Shown piece by piece: positions 23,026-60,400 of a stretch of 64,000 nucleotides of DNA. The stretch is from assembly GCF_037975245.1 (NCBI RefSeq), contig NC_092562.1, positions 23,925,554 to 23,989,553 of the forward strand, given 5' to 3'. The position numbers were made by a program, and so were the translations under genes. Numbering within the stretch: position 1 is the first letter of the stretch; every line of letters begins with the position of its first letter. The notes under the pieces were generated by a model. The model saw nothing but the letters and a program-made list of their open reading frames with translations, had not been told where the DNA came from and ran no database searches. The DNA is from Apostichopus japonicus. Taxonomy: Eukaryota; Echinodermata; Holothuroidea; Aspidochirotida; Stichopodidae.

Positions 23026-26000
23026 CTGTAAAAGAAAGAGACAAGTCTAGGCAATCCATGGAGGTCCTCATCTCATCCTCAAAGTTACATGCATATCCAT
23101 AATAGCCAAAATGAACAATTTTCTATGACCTTTGACCTCAGACTGTGAGAATCATATTCTTCACATAGGCACAACAGCATGTGCCTATGCATACACTCAC
23201 TGTTGACAAGTTTGAATTCCATTATGTTTACTTTTAACATTCAAGCTCTGATCAAGAGCTCATTTAAGATCATTTAATACTGCCCCCAAAACATTTTTTG
23301 TTTTCTGTGCAAAAAGCACCCGGTAAAAAGGCTTCTTACTCTTCTAAATTTGCTAGCCCAATTTTCTCCTGGTTCTACAAAGTACAATGTCTCAAAGTCA
23401 AGACGTTGTAAGTACTGTCCGTAATACAGTAATAATAAAAACATCATAGACAGGGATAGATGGTGAGATGCGGCATTGCAGTAAAATCCTGAGGTACGGT
23501 TCAGTAAATCCCCAGGTACCGTGCAGTAAATCCCCAGGTACCATGCAGAAACTCTAAGTGAAACTGGCTAGATAGCTGAATATATTCATCGTGATTCCTC
23601 AGGGTTTCCCGCATTCCAGGCCCAGTGCTTGCTGTTGACATATACCACATGGCTCTGAATGATACAAACTGTGATCAACTTGTTATCAAAATGAAAAGGT
23701 GTCTATCCATTATGATTAATATTTCAAATATTTCTATTAAGATAAAAAGAAAAAAGTTCTCTTTCAATAAACTCGTTTGTAAAAACAGCCAAAACTTCAA
23801 CAACAAAATTGTTTCCCCAAAAACAAAAATAATGAGTCATAGGTCAGTTCTTCACAACTGATTACAACAGTGACTTGTATTTAATTGGAATGTCTGACTT
23901 TTGTGTGGGTGACCATCTTATGTGCACATGGCCTCTGTGTTTGCCAGGACTACAGTGTAAACAAACTCCCTTGTGGTTGGAATGAAGTGGCAGTGGAGAC
24001 CATTCTCGCATATCATTCTCTCTACTTAGTATCGATATAGTGGGTAGTCTCAATATATATATCGATATAGTCGGTATTTAGCTGTTCGAAATATATTGTT
24101 TTGTTCGGTAAAGAATATCGGTGTCTACAGGTATATGCAGTAAATAGTTCGAGCACGTACCACCGGGCTTTGTGCCGTGTTGGCAATGTTTACTAACGGA
24201 TTATAGGTTGTAGAACTTAAGGCAAACTATCATTGCTTCTTATCATTGCTTAGTAGTAGAACGAGAATGGACAGAGTGAAGAACATTTTTTGCCGAAATA
24301 TTGGCATAGAATTTGAACGAAACATCACTCAAATAAGTGTATTGATATTTAGTGGAATATATAGGCAAGTCAGCAATGATGGTTATATTTAAGCTATGAT
24401 ATTTTTTCTATATTGTCAGAATATGATATCGTTGATATGACTACAATTGCAATATTACCAACTTTTATCGATAATATTGATATATTGTACTGACTTACCT
24501 TAATTTACATCACCATAATCTTCCCTCAACTGCCCCCCCCAAAAAAACCCCCACCACTAACACACTTTTCCTTTAAAATGAACGGATTTATGTCAATTTC
24601 CAAAATGCTATAAATTCCGTTGGAATTCCAGTCAGATATTTAGGCTGAAACAAGTGGATGTACACTGTAGAGTGGAAAACTCTGAGTCCTGTAGTGTAAA
24701 CCATTAATTTTAAAATGCTGAAAATTAGCTTCTTAATGTAAAAAATGTAAAGAATCAGACTGATATTCTAAAGGGGATTTGCTATTCAGATTATTTGCTG
24801 AGTTGGGAAGGGAATAGACTGGAATCTGTGTATTCCAATCTTGCAAACATTTACATGCAAGTGGTCCTGCATTCACCACCCTCTTTCTTGAACCAGGTAA
24901 AATATAAAACTTGCAGATGAAATAAGAAGGTACAGGATATATTTACTTCACACCATAAATCAAAAAATAAGTTGTTGAAAATAAGTTCACATGCACAAGT
25001 TCACAAGTAATGGATCAAAATCCATGGTTTGAATGCAACTTTTGCAAAATTTTGTTAGTATTCAGTTTATTTTGTGGCAGATTTGGTACGAGACTTCTAG
25101 GCTGGTTTTATAATTCATCAGTATCGTCTATCTTGCCTATCGTCTTGCCTGGTAACTTCCATGCCATATATCATGGCTGGTGCAAAGCAATATTTCCTTC
25201 CAACCTTAGGCCTAGGCCGAAAGCATATACCTATTTCAATAACAGAACCGGGAAATTTTAAATATTCTCTGACCTGTTTAACAGCTTTTCATCTTAAATT
25301 TGTTTTCTTCTGAACTAAAATTGTAGTACCTAGCATACAGTAGCGTTAGGTTATGACCCAGTGGCCTAGGCTATGCCAAGTTTAGTACTGGGACTTTGAT
25401 TAATCTAGCATGGGTACACACATTTACACGGTCCTAGTTGTGCGAAAAAAGGAAAACACTCAAACTACATTGGAATTACGGTTAAGAAAAATCACAGGTA
25501 AGCTTAAATTAGGTTAAATATTAGCCTGGAATATATTGCAAATGTTATACCTTCAGCTGACTATTTGGAAAAACTACTGATTCACTTTCTTTTTGCACTA
25601 CAAAACCATACGTTTCCGACGGCTGGGTGTAGTAAGCTAACAGTCCTACCTATACCGATAACCTTGCACCACAAAGTTTTTAGGTTACCTAGCAAGTTGC
25701 ATGCTATGCTCTAGAGCAACGATGAATATTAGCGTTGGTAACTAGAAATATTGTTTCGATTGACGACAAAGACGTGGAGGTGGGTGGGGCGGGGGAGGAG
25801 CAGGGGTTGAAGTTGCTCGGAAGATAATATTATGAGTACTTAATGCTCAATTTGTTGGTTTGTTAAAAGGAAGAAGGGAAAGAAAGTTTGCATTTCTCTG
25901 GTCCTCATCGCTATACACGATAGTGGAAACATGAAAGTGGTACAGTATTTGTATGTATATGTGATCTTCCCGCAAGCAGGAACTAGCGAAAGAAGCCATG

Positions 26001-26468
26001 GAGGATTTTAGACTCGCAAGCTGACCGAAGCCAATCTCTCGGCACACATCCATTTAACGTCCATGTCGGGAAGTTGTTATTGAACAACACCCTTGCCAGA
26101 CGACACACATTGCTGGATTGCGGGATCTCATGACTGGGAGACGCCGGCGTTAACCACTAGGCTATACACTCCGCCTGAGTGTCGGATACACAGTCCTATA
26201 CACTCCGCCTATTTGTCGGAGTTTCAGGCAATTTCGAAAGATCATTAATTAATAAAAGTGGAAGCAGTTCTTCGTTATTTTGGGAGTTTGCTAAGTATTT
26301 TCCTATGATATTCCACACTTACCGAAATGTCGGCACACAAAATTAGGTCAATGACCTTGACTAGCTCATGTCCCATTTAATTTTAAATAATGAAGGAAAA
26401 CAACAAACATTCTGATTTGTTTTTAAATTAGGACCGATTGGAAGAGTTAGCAAGGGAGACGAAATGCT
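23026..26468. other. intergenic or Gemin4 5' intron
   Basis: 23,111-23,621 is a dispersed repeat with an inverted partner at 55,540-55,998. On the minus strand 26,100-26,180 looks tRNA-derived (tagcctagtggttaacgccg), probably a SINE. The rest shows no supported gene. Gemin4 N-terminal exons, if present, should be here, but I could not identify any. Confidence 0.5.
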
Positions 26469-27285
26469 ATGAATTCCAATATTTCCATCATGATGCGATC
26501 AAGTATTTATTTACAGCAAAACTCAACGAAACTACTAGGAAGGGCACTCTTAATAACCTTGCTAATTTAATATTGGCTTAGACATCATATGCTGAGGGGA
26601 AGGGGACGTGGGGGGGGGGGGGGCATAATCCTCAGTAGTGAAAATCAAATTTGTCTCAAAATCGATGCCAAGACGTTTTGGAGCCAAATACAGCGTGATC
26701 CTTCACATGAACGGTAGGAATAATAAAACAAAAATGAATGAAAATGAAAATTTGTTCTCTTTGCCCCCACCCCTCCCCCCATCTGGCGAAATGATGTAAA
26801 CGGGTGCAAACGTAGATGAGGGGGTGGGAGTGCTCCACTTTCTAAACTCTCCAATGTACCCGAATGTTGCAAAATGTTATTTGGATCAGGTAGTCGTCTT
26901 GTGATCGTAACAATCTATTACCAATCGCAAGAGAAACAAATCTCAGCTTGAAAATGTCAGCAATCGCAAAATTTGCCAGAATTTGTTGTGATCAGTGGGT
27001 GTGCAAGGTTTGTGTTTGCATGCATTAATGTGCACGTCGTTTGGGCTGTAGAGGTAAGTTATCCTTGCTTATTACCATCGATAGGTTAATACGTACTTTC
27101 ATGATATAACACACCTCCCCGCCTCCCCCTTTTAATTTAAAAATCCACAAGTAGGGTGGTAGAGAGGTACTAAATAAAGGGACCTTCATTAAAAAGAAAA
27201 TATTACAACATCCGGGCGGACTGCAGGTTATTAGAATGGATTGGGAGGGGTGTGATTGTGACGTCAATTTGTAGTAATTTTGCAA

Positions 27286-27360
<75 letters not shown>
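26469..27360 (+). repeat. dispersed repeat ending in (AT)n; copy at 56,766-57,430
   Basis: Same order of blocks in both places: atgaattccaatat, catgatgcgatcaagta, a pyrimidine-poor GGGG tract, ggatcaggt(a/t)gtcgtcttgtg, ccatcgataggttaatacgt, aatccacaagtagggtggta, and then a long (AT)n run (27,288-27,360; 57,392-57,430). It could be an interspersed element or a trace of segmental duplication. Confidence 0.75.
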
Positions 27361-27363
<3 letters not shown>

Positions 27364-27365
<2 letters not shown>

Positions 27366-28600
27366 GATTTTTGCAACCAAACCTCTACTCAGAGTTTCAT
27401 GCTTACTAGCAATCGTCAGGAGGTGTACTAAAAATCTCTCTTTCATCTTAGTCTTTACTTTATTATGGGGGTGTTTTGGTTGGTGTCTGCAACTTGCCAG
27501 GATTTCTGATCTTTTGTTCAAGAGATTAGGGCTAGAATGATCTATTATTGCTAGTTTCTCGGCCTGGCATAGATTACAAGAACCTGAGCTGTTGATCAAT
27601 ATGTTTGATCTCCTGACAATGGACCAGGAGATTTGGAAGACTCTATTACTTTCTTTTAGAGACCAAACATGTTTTGAAAGCTCAGTTTCTCCGTGATAAT
27701 TCTTCAAGTTGAACGACTTTTGGTGGTTATTGAACCTTGTTTTGAACTACCCTCCGCGCATACCAATATAAATAGACTTAGAATCCCCAGCAGTCACTTC
27801 AGTTTTGTATACTATGGAGGGGGTCAAGCACTCTCCTCCGAGGGGGCAGGTCTCTCGCATTCTGCAGTTGCATCCATGGCTGGGTGGGTTTTCAGCGGCC
27901 TTTGATAGAACTTTTTTTATAGTGGCTGTTGATTATGCGTTTGTGTTTCTCATGCAGCTGTAGCTTAATTTGAGAGTATTTTTGTTGAATATTTGATGGA
28001 GCCAGTGTCCTGGGGGAAAGTGCTTGGCCACTAACTTCAAAAAAGTTTTTCCAATGTTTGTCTTTATAGTTTTGCTAAATGGGGGGTTAAACCATGTGAT
28101 TTTCCTGGTTCTTTTGTTCCTTTTTGTTGAGGCAGGCCGGGTTTCTGGTTCGAATTTGAGGTCGCAGTCGTAGCCACTTGAGTTGAGTGCCTCTTTGTAT
28201 GCTGGTGACGTTTCATTGAATATGCTTTCTTTGCATGATAAGCTGCTTAATCTCTTGTTTACGGTTGGGGGGGGGGGGGGAGGGGAGGCTGGGGGACCTT
28301 CAGGCCAAACTTGTTGAAAAGTTGAGTGACCTCTTTTCGTTTCTTGTCGGCTAATCGGCCCGAGCGGGTCCTAAGTGCGGCCAGGCCGTCACCACGGTAT
28401 AAGCCCACGTCAGCTGGGTTGAGGTGCTGTTTCAGATTGTGTAAGATGAAAAGGCCAACTAGTTCACACACTTCCGCCCCATCGTGGCTTCCCATAGTCA
28501 CGTCGAACAAGTTTTTGCTGTCCTTAGGGCCTGAAGGTCACCATTGAAACCAACCTGCAGGCAGTGAACTACTTAGACATTACAACTTGATATTTCCAAC
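27364..28600 (-). mobile_element. Penelope-like retroelement, decayed and rearranged
   Basis: Minus-strand pieces match Penelope-like proteins as I recall them. They include a reverse-transcriptase block DVTMGSHDGAEVCELVGLF and GLYRGDGLA (28,259-28,520; the catalytic YRDD reads YRGD), a linker NPPFSKTIKTNIGKTFL near 28,070-28,120, and a GIY-YIG endonuclease block SIYIGMRGG near 27,770 followed at once by a stop, then FKTRFNNHQKSF. There is also a frameshift after YSCM (about 27,950). One RT piece (LKVTIETNLQAVNYLDITT) lies on the plus strand at 28,531-28,590, so part of the element is inverted. Non-functional copy. Confidence 0.8.
27381..27424 (-). ncRNA. hammerhead ribozyme candidate (type I) of the Penelope-like element
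   Basis: On the minus strand ACCTC (27,420-27,424) pairs with GAGGT (27,381-27,385) as stem I. Next comes the core CTGACGA, stem II TGCT/AGCA with loop AGTA, then GAA. Stem III is ACT/AGT with loop CTG, and A is the cleavage-site base, giving a GUA triplet. All core positions fit the CUGANGA...GAA...NUH rule. The 10.1-11.1 position is a T-T mismatch, which weakens stem II. Lies directly downstream of the GIY-YIG reading frame. Confidence 0.7.
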
Positions 28601-29025
28601 GTCCTATTACGAGACCACCGGCCTGACGTAGCATCTACAAAACTAAAATTCTTCTGGGAGATTCCCCGTAACCACACCAATTAATAATTGTCGTTCCCTT
28701 CACATTTCGAGAGTCTTACGCAGAGGGTGTGTGGGGAGGGGGAGGGGGGGTGGTCATATATGCTAACACTGTTGCCTCACTTAGGTTCCTTCTGGCCAAG
28801 GGCGGCGGAACCGGGGGGGGGGGGGGCACAGGGGGCACGTGCCCCCCACTTTTCCCCAGGTCAAATATGTGCCCTCTTTTTTCTACATAAAAATTGTACT
28901 TTTGATCACCTTATTAGGTCAGCGATATTTCAGTAAGAGATCTAATCCTCATTTAGAAGTATTAATGAGTTTCTGTGGGTCAAACTCAAATGTTTACTAC
29001 CACAAAGTTTCTAACATTCTGGTGA
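28601..29025. other. intergenic with long G runs
   Basis: Holds G runs at 28,737-28,750 and 28,812-28,827 and a repeat-like segment ggggcacgtgccccccactt. No gene seen. Confidence 0.5.
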
Positions 29026-29033
29026 GTGCCATT

Positions 29034-29407
29034 CATAGGCGTAGGAGCCCACTTTGATTTGGGGCCTTGCCCGGAAAATATAACCGAAATTTTTCGCGCG
29101 CCCCGCGCGCGTTTAACATGTTAATGTCAAGATCATATAGGCATGCATCGGTCATTACATCGCATGCCAATAACGTACAATCATTTGCCGTGTTATTACC
29201 CTTCCATATTGGTTAGAATTATTGGGGAAGTCGTTACAATAATAATGATAATAATAAGATCAGGTTAACCATTGAAAATCACATTGCAAATTATTTTTCT
29301 TTCAGTAGGTGCCCGAAAATTCTCAGCATATTGGCCGAATTTTCACAAACATTTTTGGTTTGGGGGCTGCAGCCCCCAGCCCCCCCCCCCCGCCTCCTAC
29401 GCCTATG
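29034..29407. mobile_element. hAT-type non-autonomous element (374 bp) with 8-bp target duplication
   Basis: Begins CATAGGCGTAGGAG and ends CTCCTACGCCTATG (14-bp perfect inverted ends), flanked on both sides by GTGCCATT (29,026-29,033 and 29,408-29,415). An 8-bp duplication and the CA..GGCGTAG end are typical of hAT. It contains a GC-rich stretch and no coding capacity. Confidence 0.87.
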
Positions 29408-29415
29408 GTGCCATT

Positions 29416-30442
29416 ATGCATATTCAATATGCCAAAAAGTCTTAATGCATTCCCAAAAATGCATTGCAATATTACATTGTGACTTTGTAATAGGCGGAAG
29501 CCATTTATAGCCTACTATGAATTATTAAAATAGTTTTAATCGCACATTTTCTGCTGGAGTTGTTTGAACGAAAGTGTATTGCTTTGGTCTTGTCGGGGTC
29601 CCAATCTCAGTTCAATGTGCTGTGAAGGCCGGATTTCCTAGGGTGTAAGTATTGCTGTGTGACGTTACACTTTGTGACCCCGTTTTGTGTACCTACCCCA
29701 GCTTGACGTATGAACGGAAGAGTAAACCAGACATGCACATTGACGGCTTGCAGACATTGCAAAACGTCAACAATCTGAAATTACCGTGTTGAGGAGATGT
29801 ACTATGTTTGTTTCCACTAATATGTGTAAAACGGTAACATTTTGAAAGTTACCATCAGTTAGGACACTTGCAAACATCTTGACAAAACGTTAAACATCTG
29901 AAATTTAGTGTCTTGACGAGATACAGGAACTATGCAAAACGGCATTTTACAATCTGAAAATTACCGTTTTGTAAATTTACTACCAACTTGCAAATCTAGT
30001 CAAATTACGAAAATTTTCGTTTGCACACTTGCTACGAGCCTACGATACTTGTTTAACAAGATGTGGCATGTCTGCAAAATGCGTTTTTCAGATTTAAGAC
30101 GTTTGGACAGATATAGTGTCTCGACTAATCGGTAATTTCCAGAGTTGTTACGGTTTTCGTTATAGAAACTCTCGCTTATTCGTCTAGGTACATGTTTCTT
30201 CTACGCTTCCGTACGTAAAAGTTTCTTTTTTTTTTCATTAATCCCGCCCACATCTTGGGAACGTGCAAGGAACAACAGGCAAGGAACTTCCGTATTGGTG
30301 AAATACTACAGCATACACAATTGCCAATGAGAGCAGTAGCAAAAAGTTCGTATTTGGTAATGATAAAGACCTTTCAATGCACAGAGATAACTCAATATAT
30401 CCTTGCATGGGATTTTTACAGTGTACACAAAATAGTTAGCAA
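29416..30442. other. intergenic, degenerate tandem-like region
   Basis: 29,740-30,100 shows loosely repeated words (cttgcaaac, caatctgaaaattaccgt, aaaacg) suggesting an old tandem repeat. No gene supported. Confidence 0.4.
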
Positions 30443-31280
30443 CATGGGCGGCGATCCTGGGGGGGGGGGAAGGGGGATATATCCCCCCATGAAAATGGGT
30501 GGAGGGGATGTAATACACCATATCCCCCCACCAAATGCCAGGGATAAGAATATTTATATTTTATATTTATGCATCATCGTGAATGTACGGCTCCTTTTTT
30601 AGCTTCATTTCTCGCCTACCATAAACGCAGTGCGATCTTTTCAAATAAACCGTCTTTATAAAGCAAGAATAGTTGACTGTAGGCTTCATTGGCCCTATAA
30701 CAACAAAATGTATTATTGCGCCCACGGTATTGATATAGTACATATATGCACCCTCATAGTTTTCATATAGGCCCCATAGTAGGCCTACACACGTACATGT
30801 TCCCTCGAACAGCTGAGAATCTCATGTTACCAGGGTAATGCTTAATACACGTTTCACCTGGATGCCCTAGCAATCGGTACCTAGGAATGTAACTATGTGT
30901 AATTGTGTATTGCATGTGTATAGGCCTATAATAGCCTGCATGAGGCCATTTTCTTCATCGAATAATATAAAAGAGCTCTCGAACATCTAACGTAGCGCCT
31001 GAAACAAGATTGACAGGGGCAATTTTCCCAAAATAACACCCGAAATTAAAAAGAAAGTATTTTGGATCCTGATTATGAGATATTTCGGACATGGTATCCC
31101 TATTTTAAAGTTGGGTATATGCCGCTTGGAAACCTCGGGAAGTGCCGTTTCCGGCCATCTAGAGGGTTTGTTAATCCCAAAATGTTCTTGTACGCTTCGC
31201 GCCAACCCATGGTGGCGCTACGCTTAGATAGTCAACAAGGTCATATCCCCCCCACTCGGAATTACGGATCGCCGCCCATG
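30443..31280. mobile_element. hAT-type non-autonomous element (838 bp) just upstream of the Tie-like gene
   Basis: Ends are CATGGGCGGCGATCC and its exact complement, flanked by a perfect 8-bp duplication GTTAGCAA (30,435-30,442 and 31,281-31,288). The right part contains tgtacgcttcgcgccaa and gcgctacgcttagatag, shared with the element at 50,904-51,207, so they belong to related families. It ends about 132 bp before the ATG at 31,413 and could affect the promoter. Confidence 0.88.
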
Positions 31281-31412
31281 GTTAGCAAAGCTTCTAAATA
31301 AAGCGAAGTTTCTAAACAGACGGCTAAAAGAGTGGTTTAATTCACAAAGAACCGCCTAAGAAGTTGGAATACATTCTTGTGAATATAATTTAATAAGGAT
31401 GATAAGCTTATA

Positions 31413-55505
<24,093 letters not shown>

Positions 55506-55539
55506 GTCTTCTTTTACATGTCATTATTGTTATGTTACA

Positions 55540-57388
55540 GGGCCTAGAATGCGGTAAACCCTGATGAATAACGATGAATATATTCAGCTATCTAACCAGT
55601 TACACTTAGAGTTTTTGCACGTTACCTGGGGATTTACTGAACCGTACCTGCGGACTTGACTGCAATGCGGCATCCCACCATCAATTCCATGTCAATGATG
55701 TTGTTATGATTATTATTACGGACATTACAACGAACCCGGAGAAAATCTGGCTAGCAAATTTAGAAGAGTTAGAAGCCTTTTTTACGGGGTTCTTCTTGCA
55801 CAGAAAACAGAAAAATGTTTTGGGGGCAGTTTTTGAGTGATCTTAAATAACAGCTTGATCAGAGCTTCATGTTAAACGTAAACATAATGGAATTCAAACT
55901 TGTCAACAGTGAGTGTATGCATAGGCACATGCTGTTGTGCCTATGTGAAGAATATGATTCTCACAGTCTGAGGTCAAAGGTCATAGAAAATTGTTCATCA
56001 CCCATTTTTCTAGCACCTTGTTGCATATTCATGAATTCATGAGGTACAGTACTCCACCGATAAAAGTGGGATATTAAAGATACCTTTTCAACATAAAATG
56101 TAACCTTATCTCAACAAAAATATATTACAAATATAATAGCATAACGTCCAAATGAAAAATTGGCGAATCGTTTGAACAAGAGTATAAAATATGATAGGGT
56201 ATGAAACAAAGTATCAACAACAGTAATTTATGGAACAAATAAATTTATACTAAATATTTTGTGACTTTTTAGTTAGAAGCTTTCTAAACCATCATAAAGT
56301 TAGATTGAGCAAACAGTCATTCAATTATATGCAAATATTACATGCCTTGGTTATACAATGGGACTTTATTTCAATCCGCAGTAAATGTCCCCTATCAAAA
56401 ATGACTTCTGCAAGAGTTTAGTCATGACGTGTCAAATTCAAGAAAAAAGAAATACCGGATTGCTAGCAATTCTGGTTTCCAAGAAATTCACCCTCTAAAA
56501 TATACTGAGTCTCTGGATTGCTCGTTTAATGGGTGTGAAGACTCGCGAAAAAAGAAACATCTAATGCCGGTAATCTGACCTATTTTCGAATGAGGTGTAA
56601 CAGAAGTGTTAGACACCACCATTGATCCCAGAAAATACACACACAGCTTGCTACGGTTGTTTAATTAGACACCAGTGTACTAGTCAGTACATACAGATAC
56701 GGTCAATACCCACAGCACAGTGGATAGACGATACAGCGATGGATATCTCAGGTCATTAGACTGTAATGAATTCCAATATTTTTTATCATGATGCGATCAA
56801 GTAATTATTTAAAGCAAAAACTCAATGGAACTACTAGGATAATGATATTGACATGCCGAAGGGGCTCTCTTTTAATAACTTTGTCCATGGGCCCCACCAA
56901 GTTAATTTTGGCCGAATGGTGTAAACAGGTGTAAATGTAAGAGAAGGGGGAAGGGGTGGGAGTGCTCTGAATGTTGCAAAATATTTTTTGGATCAGGTTG
57001 TCGTCTTGTGAACGTAACAATCCTTGTTTACAAATCGTTAGAGAAACAAATCTCAGATTGAGAAAGTCAGCAATCGCAAAATTTGCCAGAATTTGTTTTA
57101 ATCACTGGGTCAGCAAGGTTTGTTTGTGCATGCATAAGTGTGCACGTCATTTGTGCAGGTAAGTTACCCTTGCTTATTTCCCTCCCCCCGCGCCCCCTCA
57201 ATAGGCCATCGATAGGTTAATACGTACTTTCATGGTATAACACACCTCCCCCTTTTTTTTATTATTTTAAATCCACAAGTAGGGTGGTAGAGGGGTACTA
57301 AATAAAGGGACCTCCATAAAAAAGATAATATTACAATTAGAATGGATTGTTGAGAGTGTGATTGTGACGTCAATTTGTAGTAATTTTG

Positions 57389-57430
<42 letters not shown>
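55540..57430. repeat. block of three dispersed repeats after the last FN3 exon
   Basis: 55,540-55,998 is the inverted copy of 23,111-23,621 (ggtcaaaggtcatagaaaat, gcacatgctgttgtgcctat). 56,528-56,757 is an inverted partial copy of the element at 47,037-47,385. 56,766-57,430 is a direct, diverged copy of 26,469-27,360 ending in (AT)n. No FN3, membrane or kinase exon was found here. Confidence 0.8.
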
Positions 57431-57431
<1 letters not shown>

Positions 57432-57434
<3 letters not shown>

Positions 57435-60400
57435 CAGTTCGTTGAGCAACGTTGCGCCGTGTGAGGCTGCATCCTACTTTTGCTCTATGATTTTGCTCCA
57501 TTTTGTCTCCTTTACGATTCGACGTTTACTCAAACTTTTAAGCTGTGGATAACTTTATATTATTGATTTACCTGTGGTTGTCTCGTTTGACATTTTGTTT
57601 TGTTTTTACATATATTTTTGGAGACATCTTTTTCTATCGGATTCTGTGTCTCGCGGAACTGTCCAGATTATGCTGAATCTGCTGTCTTGCATGCTTTTAT
57701 CGTTATCTGCTGTTTTTGAAAATTGTTACCCTAGCACTATGTGTTGTCATAGTAACAACTCTACCATTATACAGTACACAGCTAAAGAACTTTTTCGGCT
57801 GAACACCTATTGTTCCGTTTCTCCGGTTCAGCGACTTAATCCCACTGCTTATGACTATCTGAAAGATTTGGGAATTTTGAAATACAATGTCCCCACAAGA
57901 AGAGGCAAGCGAGGCGGACAGCATAAAACAAGATTTTGGGATAGCTGTTCTGGGGTAAATGCATCAAATTTGGTTGAAATTTCTACTAAGACTAATAACC
58001 TACCGGTGAGCACTCGACATTCTTTCACTATTGGTTGTGTAAATCCCAGATCTATCAGAAACAAACTTGAAACATTTAAAGATCACGTGATTGATAATAG
58101 CATTGATATTTGTGCTGTCACTGAGACATGGCTAAAAACGGAAGATGATTTTATACGGGACTCTTTAAACATGAACGGTTATGTATTCAAGGACGTTTGC
58201 AGATTGAATCGCACCGGAGGGGGAACGGCTTTACTCTTCAAAAGTGCATTTACCCTCGTTGAAAAAAATGGCGATCAAGTCACGTCATTTGAGTTTTCTG
58301 AATGGCAACTCTCTTTTAAAATCCTCAGACTAAGGGTGGTCGTCGTTTACAGACCCCCCTACTCCGCTTCTCACCCAGTATCATTTTCTACATTTTTGTC
58401 GGAATTCAGCGACCTGTTGGAAAATTTGGTATCAAGCCCTGATCAGCTTATTATATTAGGTGATTTTAATATTCATTTAGACATCGATGATGACTTTCAT
58501 GCAAAGCACTTTCTGGAACTACTAGATGCTTTTGATCTGGAAAATAAAGTGTGCTTCCCAACCCATATTTCGGGCCATACACTTGACCTGATGATAACCA
58601 GATGTCATGGCAGCCTTGATGTGGCCACAGTCCATGCTGACCATTTCATCTCTGACCATTGCTTCATACACGCGAATTTCAAACTAATTCCTGTTGATTT
58701 TGAACGCAAATTGATCAAGTTTAGGTGCATAAACAGTATTAACATGGATAAATTCAAAGAGGACCTGGTTAACTCTGCTTTACACAATGACAATCAAAAT
58801 GATTTACAGTCACTTATTGATTGTTACAACGGTACGCTAATCTCACTTCTGGATAAACACGCACCTGTTAGAACAAAACTCATCACAGTTAAGCCCTCAA
58901 GACCCTGGTTTACATCATCTCTAAACGTTCTTAGGAGACATCGTCGCCAACTTGAGAAAAGGTGGCTAAATTCCCGTTCTCATGATGATTACATTTCTTT
59001 CAAAAAAGCGAGAAACCAATTCACCAATGCATGTGAGAGTGTGAAGAAGGAATATTACACCAGTAAAATACAGGATTGTGGTGGTGACCAAAGAAAGCTA
59101 TTTTGCCTCATCAACAAATTAATTGCTAAAAATGATTCCAGTCTGTTTCCTCCAAGCATTGAAAACAAGAGTCTGGCTAATGGTTTCGGCGATTACTTCC
59201 AGCAAAAAGTTGACCGAATTACTTCAGATATTCGCGACACTTGTACAAAGGAAAATCTGTTGCCGTCTGATTTAGTCAGAGTTGATTCACGTGAAGTAAT
59301 CCCAGACTTTTCACACTTTACCAAGTTATCATCTGAGGAGGTTCTTAAGCTGATTAATAAGTCTGCAAATAAACATTGCATACTTGATCCTGTTCCATCT
59401 AAAATTGTTAAAGAATGTATTGATATTTTACTACCTGTGATAACAAAAATCATCAATTTGTCTATGGAAAATGGAGTTTTCCCCGAGTGTTGGAGGTGTG
59501 CTGTTGTCATTCCCATTTTAAAGAAACAAGGACTTTCACTTGAATTTAAGAATTATCGACCCGTGAGTAATTTGGCTTACCTGTCCAAACTGGTGGAAAG
59601 CGCTGTTATGGATCAATTTGAGTGTCATTTATTAAAAAATAATCTCCTGCCAGTAAACAACTCTGCCTATCGGAAGCATCACAGTACTGAGACCACTTTG
59701 CTTAGGGTACATTCCGATATTATGAAAAACATGGACGCTGGAATGGTAACTCTTCTCATTATGCTTGATTTGTCTGCAGCCTTTGATACCGTTCATTATG
59801 ATACTCTTTTCAATACTCTGGGTAATCGTATAAATATCAAAGGCCTGGTGTTTCAGTGGTTTCAAAGTTATTTATGTAATAGGCGTCAAAAAGTTCTTGT
59901 AAATGGTACATTTTCTAAAGACTTCTTTTTGAAGCACGGTGTCCCCCAGGGAAGCTGTACTGGCCCCATACTTTTTATTACATACTTATCCCAATTGTAT
60001 CATGTTTTGCTTAAGCACCTTCCTAACTGTGAGGGTTATGCTGATGACAATCAATTTTATCTTGCTTTTAATGCTGGCAATGACACTGCCAGAGGTGAGG
60101 CAATTTCTGCAATGGAAAATTGTGTGGCTGAAGCACGTCGCTGGTTTTTAACGAATAATCTTAAACTAAATGATACAAAAACTGAATTGATAGTCATAGG
60201 TTCAAAGCAACAATTGGCTAAACTTCCTGATTTTTCTTTTCAAGTGGGGGCGGCAACAATTCATACAGTTGATAAGGTTCGTAATTTGGGTATTATTTTT
60301 GATAAAAGTCTTTCACTTGACTTACATGTTGCAAATGTGTGTAGAAAAGCAAATTTTAGTATTCATAAGCTTTGGCATATTCGTAGTTACTTGGATGATA

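Noticed and set aside
25551-25628. Minus-strand candidate exon PSETYGFVVQKESESVVFPN as a Gemin4 N-terminal exon
   Set aside because: It has an acceptor and a poor donor, but no resemblance to the Gemin4 N-terminus that I can recognise, and its phase cannot be checked.
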